DNA of 64,000 bases, taken from the NCBI GenBank assembly GCA_934045905.1, contig OW203766.1, positions 29,630,309 through 29,694,308 of the forward strand, given 5' to 3'. The notes below the pieces were generated by a model, which saw only the letters and a list, made by a program, of their open reading frames with translations, had not been told where the DNA came from and did not search any database. This DNA comes from Leuctra nigra. Lineage: Eukaryota; Arthropoda; Insecta; Plecoptera; Leuctridae. Made by a program: the position numbers and the translations under genes. How positions within the stretch are numbered: the first letter of the stretch is position 1; each line of letters opens with the position of its first letter. Positions 48,008 through 60,366 of the stretch are shown one piece after another.

Positions 48008-48694
48008 CCATGTGATTGGCGGAGCATGAAGGCGCGAGGGTACATTGGCGCGTGGTATTGTGGGTAGAACTTCTCTGTGTCCCGCACGCCACTGGTCGCG
48101 CTTCAAGCCGGGTGATTGGCTGCGCATGAAGGCGCGTGGTATTGTGGGTAGAAACACGCCGCCATCTTCTCTGTGTCCCGCACGCCACTGGGCGCGCTAC
48201 AAGCCGGGTGATTGGCAGAGCATGAAGGCGCGTGGTATTGTGGGTAGAACCACGCCGCCATCTTCTCTGTGTCCCGCACGCCACTGGTCGCGCTACAAGC
48301 CGGGTGATTGGCAGAGCATGAAGGCGCGTGGTATTGTGGGTAGAACCACGCCGCCATCTTCTCTGTGTCCCGCACGCCACTGGGCGCGCTTCAAGCCGGG
48401 TGATTGGCTGCGCATGAAGGCGCGTGGTATTGTGTGTAGAACCACGCCGCCATCTTCGCTGTGTCCCGCACGCCACTGGTCGCGCTACAAGCGGGTGATG
48501 GGCAGAGCATGAAGGCGCGTGGTATTGTGGGTAGAACCACGCCGCCATCTTCTCTGTGTCCCGCACGCCACTGGGCGCGCTACAAGCCGGGTGATTGGCT
48601 GCGCATGAAGGCGCGTGGTATTGTGGGTAGAACCACGCCGCCATCTTCTCTGTGTCCCGCACGCCACTGGGCGCGCTACAAGCCGGGTGATTGG
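48008..48694 (+). repeat. GC-rich 96-bp tandem array, about seven units
   Basis: CCCGCACGCCACTGG recurs at 48081, 48177, 48273, 48369, 48465, 48560 and 48656, a period of 96 bp with one 95-bp unit. Each full unit has GTGATTGG (CCAAT box on the minus strand), GCGCGTGGTATTGTGGGTAGAA, CCGCCATCTTC (AAGATGGCGGC on the minus strand, a YY1/Pleiohomeotic consensus) and GCACGCCACTGG. Since 96 is a multiple of 3, frames stay open across it on both strands (for example 263 codons on the minus strand). Opposing long frames over a short-period repeat are expected artefacts. The unit is much richer in GC than its surroundings. Confidence 0.95.
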
Positions 48695-48997
48695 CTCTTA
48701 ACGAAGTGCTTTCAATCCTGCGCAAGTATGAAGGTCTCTCTTCTCCCATTACTCAGCTTGTTCATCCCCCCAGGTTCATCCCGTTTGTTCCTCCCTTAAC
48801 TCGATCACCATCCCCTGACAAAAGACGAATATTATCACGAAAACACCTCACTTTTCCCGCTGTTTATAATAAGCAACGTATTCTACTAAAAAATATTCAT
48901 GACTCAACAATTTATGATTTGGAACACCACCCATATTCAAAAACATGTAAAAAGATTGCCAAGCCGCCAAGATCTAAATAGCAAGCGAAAGTTTGAT

Positions 48998-49135
48998 ATC
49001 GGTTCGATTCCCTCAGCAATCTTCCTGACTGAGGATTTTTGTCTCAGTCGAGATGAAAATGCTGAGAAAATGCCTCATCAATATACCACGATATTCATTC
49101 TGTGACGTAAACTGACCTATAGCCTCGCTTATAAA
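48998..49135 (+). mobile_element. Degraded SINE fragment
   Basis: An intact B box GGTTCGATTCC (49001-49011) is followed by CTTCCTGACTGAGG, GTCTCAGTCGAGATGAAAATGCTG and a remnant of the 3' part. The A-box half is missing. Same family as 39793-40071. Confidence 0.65.
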
Positions 49136-52100
49136 CAATAATGGCTATGATCTGTATAACTAGCTATAAATCCTTCCAATTCGGATACGTCAACAGACAT
49201 CAACTGATGTCAACTCTAACATCATAATCCTTTCAACTCAACCCATCAAATCCACTCCCAAATCCATTACAGTATAAAATGAAGTGTAAACATTGGCTGC
49301 GACTCGCTAGCGCCCATCAAGATGAAATCTCTATTCCCTCGCGGTATTTCTACACATTTTATGATTCTTACCATCACTGTTTATGGGTTGTTACGAAGCA
49401 AGGGACGAGATTTCTGAATTTCAACCCTTCTTACGACTACGCTAAGAAATTTCCTATAAAATATTGCTACTATGAGTTTGAATATGAGTGTAATAACGTC
49501 CCTCCGTGGATAAGGAAGGGAGCGGAGAGAACTATTTGGCATCGAGTGCGATTTATCGGTGGGTTTTGTAGTCGTTATGCTGCAGTACAGCAATTTGTTT
49601 TCTATATAATATGTGACGTATTGAACAATTCAGAGTTAAAGCCGTCCATTGTGATGACGACATAATCATAATGTGATTTATGACGTATTGTAGGGATATG
49701 GATAATACTTAAAGGAGGTGTCACACGTTTATTTCAATACATGATAATGTATTGCGCAGAAATCGAAACGTAAGTAAGATTAAGCTGGTTGGTTACACAG
49801 TAGCTAGTAACTGAATAACTTAGTTTGAAACTTACTATAACTTAGCTTTAAAATAATATGTGGAAAAGGATCCCCATGATCTGTTAATTTTTTGTAAATA
49901 TTATCTGGATTACTGGGCAGATGACCCAACCCCAACCTCTCCTCCTGTGCCCCCCCCCCCCCCCCCTCCCGTGAACCCACGCCGGCGCCAAAAGATATGC
50001 TAATGACCCGATGATTTATATTGTAAAGTGAGAGAGAGGTTAAGGGTCTGAGTAAAAAACCACGTCACTATACATAAGAAGTAGCAGTCATCAGATTGTG
50101 AATGTCATGTCAAAATAAGTGCCACTTCAGTGAATGCAACCATTTGCAAACCTTTTCAAAAATACGATATAATATATATGGGCTCGCGATTTGTTTAGAT
50201 GGAAAGTTTCCTGTACTTTGTTGATAATATCTAAAAATGATTGGTTTTTCCTGAGCTTAACAAATGAACAAACTCATATACAAGCTACTTTCGTTTGAAT
50301 GTTAACAAATCGGGCCGAGAATGTAACATTAGAATAAAATAAGCCGCGCACAAACTTTTAACAATCCTCACCACAAAAGTTTCCTATTTTACATTCATTA
50401 ACTTCGATTATTCAAAAATATTCCCTTTCGGTGGGAATTTCTCGGCTTGTTGGAAAGAGACTGCAAAGAAAAGAGGGGGCTAGAGGGTTGAAATGGATTT
50501 TAAAAGAAGCCAGATTGAAAATGATTTGAATTGATTGGCGTGACTGATCTGGGAGTTATAAGAGTCACTGAACTTGTGAATTATCACGAACCTGGAAGCT
50601 AATTTGAAATCAGGTGGCAATTCAAAGTCACGACCGTGCATATGATGAACGGGGTTTATTTTTTACATCTTTTTAAAGGTCCACCAGAACTAACAAGGTG
50701 CTCATGTTCACTCATTAGTCGTGCATAAACTGACAACAGAACCGTGCTAATGATAGAGTAGGATTGACAAGAAAAAACGTTTCGAGTAATCCTTTAAGGG
50801 AGATGCATGTGGATGACGACATCGACATGACGTCATTGCGGTGAAAACATGCTTCATTTTTAAGTCAACGAGCATTCAAAGTGTGTATTTCAATTTTCTA
50901 GCCAATTTGAACCTATCTTATACCTAAATAGGTAATATTTATTATTCTGTAAATAAATACAAAATACTTTTAAAATACATTATAATACATTTTATGCCTA
51001 ATGTGCTACATTATGTACACTACACTATACATGATTTTTTTAAATTTCAAATTTAAATTTAAATACTAAACCAAAACAAGTGTTCATTTTTGAAAAAATT
51101 AATTTGGGATTGAATTGTTGTGAAAATGTGTGTGTACGACTGTTGAAAATTGCACTAAAGCGAATGACCTTGACACACAATTTTCTTGTGTGGGGGGAGC
51201 TTTAGTATTATCGCCTCCCTCCAACCCTTCCAACCCTCTACAAATGCATTACTGGATACTGGACACTGGCATTAAACATGTCACTATCCCCTGCATTTGA
51301 ATGCTACATTTACGTGCCAAGCACAACGTTGCAACATTGACAATCTCGTCGCATCATAAGCGTATCATTTTATGAAACGCAATATGCAATTAACATGATA
51401 TTATTACATTATGCAACGCTGTCATCCCGTATTCCTGGATCAAGCTGGCCATTCAGTGGCGCGTAATCTCGAATAGGTAACCTGGTAACGTGAGTTATTT
51501 AGTCTAAGGTGTTACACAAACAAGACACGTAGTGTTTTTTTCAATTCGGACCACCCGATGAAAAACATGACGTGCTTTTAAACCATTTGTCTCTGGCGGT
51601 TAAACTCTGCGTCTATCATTCAATGAAGAGGTAGATAATATCTGGACCAAGAGTAAGGAATATTAGTTTGAAAAACACTTGTAAAAAACTATGAATAAAT
51701 TTTTTACAAGTTTTATGTAACAGTTCTCTTTTGAGTCAGGTAAACCATTTTTTCCATATTTGTCATAAATGCAGTAAATACTCAAAAAATAACATTATGA
51801 ATGGAGCATCTTTGTGTGGATTCTATTCTTGTATCGCGTGATACAGAGAGCATAGATTCTCTGCACATACGTGGAATTTAAATTGTTTTAAAATCATTAA
51901 AGCGAGCATTCTGGATGAGTATAATCATGTAGGTACTGAATGAACATAATAAAATCTAACGAGTGCTTTTAATTAATACATAAATTAATTAAACGTTTGT
52001 AGCACAGTTACGTCGGTTTAATATTGGTGGTACTAATACATGTGACAAAATATATTAAAATAACTTTTAGCAGGAAACGTAGATGAATTGACTTCATTAA

Positions 52101-55100
52101 TTATTCTAAAAGATTCATCAGTTTTCGGAATAAACAATCCTTACTCACAGGATATTTAACACAAAAACTACACCTGAAGTGACGGACTAGTGACGTCATC
52201 AAATCTCCCAAAATCTTGAATCATCCGTGAGGATTCTGATGAGGCAATCCGTTCCAAGATGAAACACGACCTTGATATGTCAGATGTGTTTCTTGTTTCA
52301 TTCTAGGAAATACGATGAGGATCATGTCGTCGAGCGTTGTTCCTTTTTTCTTCCACATTAACTTTTACTTTTAATGTCGCAAAACAAATTGCTGTTCAAT
52401 TAGTTGACACATTTTTACCCAAATGTTACTTAAAAATTGAAGCGACATTACCTGACACTTTCAAGCACATTCCAGCCTATTAAAAGTGTTAACGTGCACT
52501 TTCATATCCACCTCTGCATGCTATATAAAGTGTTGTATAAAGCTACATTTTACTCAAGAGAACCATAAAATACATTCAACTTTAAAACAAAAAACTCATT
52601 CTTGATGCATTTTGAATTCCTCATCTCGAAGGCAGGTGCAAAAGATCAGAGAGAACTCAGTTTCAGAACTCAAAGTACCCGGGTTTGAGCCCTTCCTAAT
52701 TCAATTACCTCGTTCATCGAATGCAAAACGGCGCCTATTTCTACACAACCCCTCAAGTACCCCCCCCCCCCTGCGCCAGGGGGAGGGGGGGGGGGCAGCA
52801 GTGAGAGCGGTGAATTATTCAGATTATTTGCTAATGGGTTCCAGCGAAGAGATATTTTCTAGCTCGCTACTCCGTGAAATATTTTAGCTATGATAATCGC
52901 ACCTGAAATTTCTAATTGATGGCCATTAGCTTGAATTTGAGTTGTAAGAAGGTGTAATTAAGCTACAAAACGATTGATTACCGAAGCTGTGAACCTATTA
53001 CGATAACCAAATATCATTTAAGTCAGTGTTACATTTACATACAAGTCAAATTGTCAGTCTTGACGATTTAAATTCACGGTTTGATAATAACACAATTACA
53101 TTATCTCTACTAAAATGAAACAAAATATTTATGAACAAACGTATTTTATTGCAATTTTTATCGCTTTAATTTATTTCATATTTATGCACTCTACATTAAT
53201 CAACTCCAGACTTTTTAGTTCACTAATATTTTTTTAAATTATAACATACCACTGACATCATATTTAATTTTATAGATTATGGAAATATTTTATATCGGAA
53301 AATGTACGACTTTGCCGTGATATGTATACGAAATCGCATGATTCCAATTTGTTTTTCAAATCAACTATAATGAACAAAAAGCTTTGAATAACAAAGTTCG
53401 CGCTCGTAAGTTCAGCTGGAATGTAAATTGCCAAGTGTAATCGGGACGCGATGTTGTCGGAATGGCTGGGGATTATCGGTTATGAATCTATTATTATTGA
53501 TTAGACAAGCAGCAGCCAATAAATACCCGCAACGTACAGGACGTGATTTATTTTCAAATTAAGTTTTTACTGTGGAGGATTTGCTAATACAGTTTGTACA
53601 CGGGTTTGATTTATGTTGGTTGATTGGGCGCAATCCGAAGTAGCTAACTCCTGTCGGGAATCATGATAAATTCCATCCGTTCGATCTTTTCAATATACAC
53701 TCGCTTTAAAATTCAATCTTATTCTTGTTAAGATGTAGCGGAGGAATAGTTAGCTGTTCAATCTCTAAACAATTTCAAACTAGCGTACAAATGAGATCTT
53801 GAGCAGAAGAAACTAATTTTAAATGGCTTTATTTGAAGAATTTATGAAGCTGGGAGCCGATGACAAATTCGATGTCGTTGGACTGAAAATGTGAAATGAA
53901 GGATGAAATAAAGGGTTGGATTTATTGGTGATGTGGTTTCTGTGTAGGAAGGGGCGGAGTTTTAGACATGAAATATTATGTTTTCGGACAGTACCAAGTG
54001 TGTATTTTCAGATTTCTTTCAAATATCACTTCGGATACAGTTGTTTCTACATGAGATAATTGTGAAAAAGTACTTTTATCTTCACCGAGTAGATACAGCA
54101 AATTCGTACAAGTCAAATGTTTTTGTTTTTTTGACAATTTATATGGCTCATATGCTCTGAAAATAAGCCAAAAAATTTTACTCCAGATTACGAGTATCTT
54201 TGTTTTGCTTAAAATTAATGCTTCCAATCTTTCACAGACGATATGCAAATATATTAGTGCGCTGTTCCAATTGGCCATTACTCTGCAATGTTTTATCGTC
54301 GTTCTATCGTCATTGGGAAATCTCATTCAAAATTTATTTCCATAAAATTAAAAAACTACATACTTATTACAATGTCAAACCTCACATTGAATGACGACTG
54401 TACCGTTCACGCGGGAAAAACAGAGTTTCACAACAACAATACCAATGCATCAATGTTTTCTATCAGCAATCGATACCAAATTGATCATAAATTAAATCTT
54501 CATTAACTACATTATCCACTTTGATAATCAACTTGTCTCATTCAGATTTGGAATAAAGATTCGTTCATCACACTAGAATAATGTTCAGAAAATCGAGATC
54601 AGAAGCATAAGTATAATTTCAACTATAACGTTTTTAATTTATTCTAATTTCAAAGAACTTCCCTCCCTATATAATCCTTAAAACACATTTTACAAAATAT
54701 CCCGTAGAATGGAGATACAATTTCCTTCACATCCTGAAACCTGTCCTAGAGAGTCACTATTTCCCAAGCTCTGCACTCTGGTTGATCTACTCCAGACCAA
54801 CGACAGAGTACTGACAGCATCAAGTCAGATCCAAACACGGAAACCAGCGAACAATCCCCGAACCATCACAATATCGCATGGATAAACAGTACTCCATCGC
54901 CCAGTTTGAAAACGACGTGACCCAACGAAATAATTTGTCTCCCATCTCTGCAGATATCGAACCGGTATTGGACCACGTCACCATGTCATGCACCCAGTTT
55001 ATCATCCACGGATGAGTGATCCTACAGCATCCCTGGTCCAGCGCTGATAGGCTGCGAGAGTATGGACGTCGTAAAATTTATGAGCCGACACTTTCCAAAA

Positions 55101-57481
55101 AAACATTAACTTGGTACTGCATTGAAATTCGCAGTTTTCCCTCCCTATTTTTTTTGTTCTTTCTCACATACTCGAGCTCTCGCTGGAATGAGGAAAAGGA
55201 ACCGATTTTCGAGGAGCAAAATGCCGATCAGAGCGTAATAGAGGGCTATTTGTTTTCGTTGTTGGAGTTTCCCATAGAATCAACTTTAAAGCTCACATTC
55301 CGAACTTTTTCAAAGATCTCGGATATGGAGCGTGCTATTTTGAGTGCTGTCAAATTTGACCCAAATCCCCATATAGAGATTTTTGGGTCCTTTTCGGTAT
55401 TATCTGAAGTGAGTGGATCGAAGTATTCTAGAGTTTTTGTCAATCAACTTCTTCAGTTTTCCATTTTCCTTCATGCGAACTATTCAATTACTTTCTACAA
55501 AGGGTACAATAATACCAATATCTCTTTTACCATGATATTACCATGATACAGCTTAACCAATTGTTTCTCTTTATAAATTGTTATTTGATAATTAGAGCCA
55601 TTAAGTTTTACCGGTATAACATAACATGTGATAACTATATTGCATAAAAGCTATTTCAAACATCAAGGTACAGTCCCTAATTTTAAATACAAGTTTCATT
55701 CAATTAAAAAAGACATTCTTGAATGAAATCAATTGTGCATCAACTTATTGTCTACCCACTCTAAATGTTGTAGATTGTTTGCTGAAAGTCTTTGGTAGCT
55801 TTTTCCTTTACCTGGTGTTCGATTCCAGATGCCCACAGTTTTATATTTTTAAAAGTCTGAGAAAGTTCAAACAAAAGATAATTGGTTCATGGGATTGATT
55901 TTTCATCTCAACACAACGGCAAATAAAATCCATTTCAAACTTATTTCCATTTCTTCGTAATCTAATAAAAAAATTCAAACACGGAGATCAGAATGCTTTC
56001 TAAAGATCATTTCGTTAAAGCCACAAGAAAGCCGAGCGGATCTTTGAAATTTACGAAGAAAAAAAATAACTATGAAGCTTGTAGGGAATTGAAAATGCTT
56101 TAGAGTTACTACTCTACCCCCATTGGCTGGATTCAAGCCAAAGAAATTAAATGTCACACAAAATATTACAATATGTATAGAGTTAGCATTTTTTTCATAT
56201 CATAATACGAGGAAATAAATTATTCGGATGATATCCACTTCTCGCCATCACCAATAACATCACCCAATTCCATGAAATTCTGCTCAAGCATTTATATTAT
56301 TCATCCTCATTGTTGGTAATTTAATTTCACTTCTTTAAATTGGAAATGTTGCGACAAACAAATATGTAATAGTTCCATGCTGCAATATGAGAAAAGTTTT
56401 CCATACGATGGCGCATAATAACTAAATATATTAAGCTTCATACCTTATCTGTATGAAAAACACCCAACAGCAAAATGTTTCAACACTAATAATATACGTC
56501 CACGAAAAGTTGCACACATTTTTATATCCTAGGCGAAACACTTTTTACTGTCATCTTTTTTTATTAGAATAAAAACACTTCCTAACTCGCACATTATTAT
56601 TTTATTATCTGAAATTGCTGTGGTAAAACGGCTTAACATGTAGATTAAGTACTTCCTGGGCCTGCTAAAACATCCTGGTCAGAAACCTCGACTATCAAAG
56701 AAGACTCTGTCAAAATATAAGAAACTCATCTTCGTTGAGACCGTATTAGTCTAGTCAAATATAAAACACAATTTTAACTAAACAAAACAACCAAAACTAT
56801 TCAATCAAGTTTCAAGACATTTTCCACGAGCCACTGCTCAAATTTGATGTATTATTTATTGACTAGTGTATCACACTTGTGCCCTCTCTAGCCGTCTAAC
56901 CCTCTATGTTGTTGTGCTAATATTTGTTTATAATTCCATTCTCATTTGGGCAGTATTTTCGCAGATATGCTTTGAAAATAGGCAGTCCGCAGTACTCCTA
57001 CTGTTGAATAAATTTAATTATCTGCGTAAATTTAAGAGTATATTATTTACTATTTAGTAACTTCAACTTATAAAATGTGTATATTTTCACATTTAAATCA
57101 GAGTTTATCAGAGTTCCACAACTATCTTCATATCTTCGTATTTTTAAAAGTATTTTAGTTACTTTACCATATAAACGTGTATATTTTCTAAACGAGACTT
57201 CCCGAAGCAGAGCGTAATGTTCTGTTCAGATGAGATACTTCCCGAGCCACCCAAGGTCAGCCTCACAGAACTTATGTAACAATAAGAAGTGCTAATTATG
57301 TCACTACCTCACTCAAGGGCGACTTAATTAACGCGTTTAGGTGATCTTATGTCATCTCTCACAAGAAGTAATACATTCACTACTTTCAGGGGAAGGAAAC
57401 TGAAAATAAACTCGCCCTTTAAAAACAGATGATATTTCGATTGAATAGTTATATGAACTTTGGTCGTCCATCCTTCCTAAT
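49136..57481. other. Gene-free stretch
   Basis: More than 8 kb without a supported gene. A frame at 49279-49665 (128 codons, ATG) and one at 55016-55546 (176 codons) are the longest; neither shows a domain, signal or clear codon bias, and I do not call them. The region holds a C-rich tract at 49951-49968 and the C12/G11 inverted tract at 52760-52795. CRE-like GACGTCAT strings at 50831 and 52194 stand alone, outside the ETS-CRE elements. A less AT-rich patch at about 54770-55090 has no recognised content. Confidence 0.45.
52760..52795. repeat. C12/G-rich inverted homopolymer tract
   Basis: C12 (52760-52771), TGCGCCA, then G5-A-G11 (52779-52795). The C and G runs face each other across a 7-base loop and can form a long G:C stem. 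The G side alone could form a quadruplex. Confidence 0.8.
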
Positions 57482-57922
57482 ATCTAGTGGAGCGGTCGCT
57501 CCACCCAGCCAAGTCGTACCGTACACTCACAGTCACTCAACATACCGTAAATGCCTAAAAACTGAGGAGCAGACCAAACACTTTTACTGTAAGCAATAAC
57601 ATGGCATTTTCGGCCTACTGGATCTCAAAATTGGGAAATCTCACATTGTTGCGAAACATCTTAATTTTGAGCTATGGCCCACCTGACAACATATACCAAA
57701 TTTTATAACAATAGGTTATTCCATTTGCTAGCTGGAGGGCCGAGAAAACAGTGAAATTACACCACTTTGATCTTTAGATGATTCAGATGATATCAGGAAG
57801 CACCGCTATCACCGCCACAGCCTAAACGGCTGAACCGATCGATCTGAAATTTTTACCACGTGTGTACTTTTGGCGTCTGAGGTGCCTTTTTATAAAACCA
57901 ACCGGAAGCCGCCATTTTGAAA

Positions 57923-58060
57923 CCGGAAGTGACGTCATATCTCGAAAATGGCTAAACCGATCGGAATAAAACTAGCACCAAACGATTCAGACGGCCCTCT
58001 ATATGAAATATCAATAGCAAAACTAAAGTTTTCTGATTACTGAAACCGGAAATGACGTCA
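57923..58060 (+). promoter_or_regulatory. ETS-CRE composite motifs in copy 3
   Basis: CCGGAAGTGACGTCAT at 57923-57938 is preceded by GCCGCCATTTTGAAA. CCGGAAATGACGTCAT is at 58045-58060. A third at 58200-58215 reads CCGGAAGTGATGCCAT, so its CRE is lost while the ETS part is kept. Confidence 0.65.
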
Positions 58061-58412
58061 TATTTATGCGAAATCTGCCTAAATTCACTTCCCCTTTATA
58101 TAAAAACCTATAAATATCTATTCAGAAGGCTTATGATGATACATAACATTTATAGAAATAAATTCTAGGTGTCAGTAATATCAGCCGCCATTTTGAAAAC
58201 CGGAAGTGATGCCATATCTCGAAAACGGCTGGACCGATTGGAACGAAGCTTTCGCTTTTCTTCATGGAATATCATTTTAAACTTATACTTAGAACCAAAC
58301 AACATTTTTCTTAGTTACCAATTCGTAAATGGCATATTTTCTTAAAGGAATTGGTCATTGCTCAACTATGTCTTACAAGTTGTGTAAATAAACTAAAAAA
58401 ATTAGTGATATC

Positions 58413-58569
58413 CCCATAAAAAACACTCCGTGTAATAATACCAGCCAAGTCTCTTCAACTATAAAAAAATAGAAGAAATCTATAAATTCAGCCCTGAAAA
58501 GTAGTGATATCAAAAAATGGGCCAAGTCAAAACTTAATTTTAAAAACCAATATATACTTGGCGCATCGT
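58413..58569 (+). repeat. Left palindrome arm of copy 3
   Basis: 157 bp, complementary to 58644-58801 with only a one-base difference in an A run (A7 against T8). The loop is 74 bp. The inner sequence (TTAATTTTAAAAACCAATATAT) is not that of copy 2 or copy 1. Confidence 0.93.
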
Positions 58570-58643
58570 TTTTTACGGCAGTATAGGGTAGGTAGATTTT
58601 ATGTATTACACATCTGGCCTATACTTCTAAACTATCTATATGC

Positions 58644-58801
58644 ACGATGCGCCAAGTATATATTGGTTTTTAAAATTAAGTTTTGACTTGGCCCATTTTT
58701 TGATATCACTACTTTTCAGGGCTGAATTTATAGATTTCTTCTATTTTTTTTATAGTTGAAGAGACTTGGCTGGTATTATTACACGGAGTGTTTTTTATGG
58801 G
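58644..58801 (-). repeat. Right palindrome arm of copy 3
   Basis: Reverse complement of 58413-58569, ending GGAGTGTTTTTTATGGG. Confidence 0.93.
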
Positions 58802-58974
58802 TCATTATTAACCAAAATAATATGTGTTCTACATAATATGATCCAGTAGTAGTCAGTTTAACTTGAATGCTGGGAAGCTAATGTTCCCAAACACGATAAA
58901 CGGGATTGTCACAGGATCAAAATAGACACATAGTTACCACGAAACCTTCAGGATAATCAGGACTCTCATGATGG

Positions 58975-59590
58975 TCACATGACTATCAGGAAATCTCCAA
59001 GTTACTCAGGATGTCACAGGATGGCTTCAGGATGTTAAGGATGTTAATTTTGTTAAGGATGTTAAGGATGTTAACGATGGTCGAAGGATGTTAAGGATGG
59101 TCGAAGGAAAAATGATAAGGATGTTAGGGCTGGCTTTAGGATGTAAAGGATGTTAATAATGTTAAGGATGGCTTCAGGATGTTAAGGATGTTAAGGATGG
59201 CTTCAGGATGTTAAGGATGTTAAGGATGGCTACATGATGTCAAGGATGTTAAGGATGTCTTCAGGATCTAAGAATGTTAAGGGTGTTAAGAATGTTAAGG
59301 ATGTTAAGGATTTCTTCAGGATGTCAAGGATGTTAAGGATATCTTCAGGATGTTAAGGATGTTAAGGATGGCTTCAGGATGTCAAGGATTTCTTCAGGAT
59401 GTTAAGGAAGGCTTCAGGATGTTAAGGATGTCAAGGATGTTAAGGATATCTTCAGGATGTTAAGGATGTCAAGGATGTCAAGGATTTCTTCAGGATGTTA
59501 AGGATGTCAAGGATGTTAAGGATATCTTCAGGATGTTAAGGATGTTAAGCATGTTAAGAGGATGTCAAGGATGTTAAGAGGATGATCAGG
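58975..59590 (+). repeat. AAGGATGTT-based satellite, about 600 bp
   Basis: The 9-bp unit AAGGATGTT is repeated many times. It is interspersed with a longer variant, GGCTTCAGGATGTT or TATCTTCAGGATGTT, so that compound units of about 27-45 bp recur. The left edge grades into looser CAGGAT-containing sequence from about 58950. The right edge is near GAGGATGATCAGG at 59580-59592. Confidence 0.9.
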
Positions 59591-59837
59591 AGCAGGACAT
59601 GGAGGCACCCTGCTTAAGAACAACGGGCCTCAACTCAGCTAGCTCGTGGTGTTTGGAGATGCGAGGGCAATGTTCGCCGAACAACTCGTGGTCCATTCCT
59701 CTCCCTCTCTCTTCAGATCAGCTGTGCTAGAGTCAATATCGTCCACTCAACACACCGCTCGGCACAGACTTTACGTCCGTAGAGGAACTCTCACTTGCGA
59801 AATATGAATGATGAAGTAAAAGTTTCTATTGTATTTT

Positions 59838-60035
59838 AGTGGTGGGTATAACTTCGCACTGTTCTACAATTAGGCCAATGGCGCCGGATAAATAAATATA
59901 GTTGATGAATTACAGTTTAGGGTGGGAAGGATGCGGCCGTGGCTTAGTAGGGAACCTTCCCAGCGTTTGCCTCTCGAGTGAAGAGAACCACGAAACACCG
60001 GTCAGAAAATCGAGGCCGAAATCTCTGGAGGGCCG
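59838..60035 (-). mobile_element. Degraded SINE
   Basis: Family blocks on the minus strand: ACTTCGCACTGTTCTACAATTAGGCCAATGGCGCCGGATAAATAAATA, GGTGGGAAGGATGCGGCCGTGGC, CCTTCCCAGCGTTTGCCTCTCGAGTGAAG and CACCGGTCAG. The tRNA head is barely recognisable. Confidence 0.7.
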
Positions 60036-60366
60036 AGCCAAAGTAAATACTAGTGAATTTCTGGGTCGTTATTATTTTGACTTGTCATAGTTCTTTTTAA
60101 AAAAGTTTGAATACGCTATTAATTTTATTTCCCAAAGTTATTTATATTTCATTGTTTTTGTACTTAATTATTCTGTGGTTGTAAATAAATATACCTACAA
60201 TTACAATAAAAGTTAGTGAAATAATGTTAATATAATAGCAGCAATGCTGTAAATGTGATTCATACTTAGCAACACAAAATTGCTACAAGAAGCACCTGCC
60301 ACCAGTAATTATGCAAATTACTAAAAATACAACTGCGAATGACTGCGAGGTTTTGCCACAACAATA

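Larger units (their letters stand above)
57482..58801 (+). mobile_element. Hairpin/ETS-CRE/palindrome element, copy 3
   Basis: The shortest copy: ATCTAG, hairpin GTGGAGCGGTCGCTCCAC (57487-57504), CCAGCCAAGTC (57505-57515), and a leader closely matching copy 1 (CGTACCGTACACTCACA and TGGCATTTTCGGCCTACTGG). It has two intact composite motifs (57923 and 58045) and one degenerate motif (58200). The terminal palindrome is 58413-58569 / 58644-58801. Module number (5, about 7, 3) and length vary between copies while both ends are conserved. No coding capacity. Confidence 0.75.

Noticed and set aside
47958..48799. Long frames on both strands (up to 263 codons) across the 96-bp array
   Set aside because: A stop-free repeat whose length is divisible by 3 keeps frames open on either strand; there is no domain, and the frames overlap in opposite directions.
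49279..49665. 128-codon ATG frame
   Set aside because: No recognisable domain, no promoter or splice context, length within chance for a 64 kb window.
55016..55546. 176-codon frame
   Set aside because: No domain or motif recognised and an opposite-strand frame overlaps it; a chance frame is the simpler reading.
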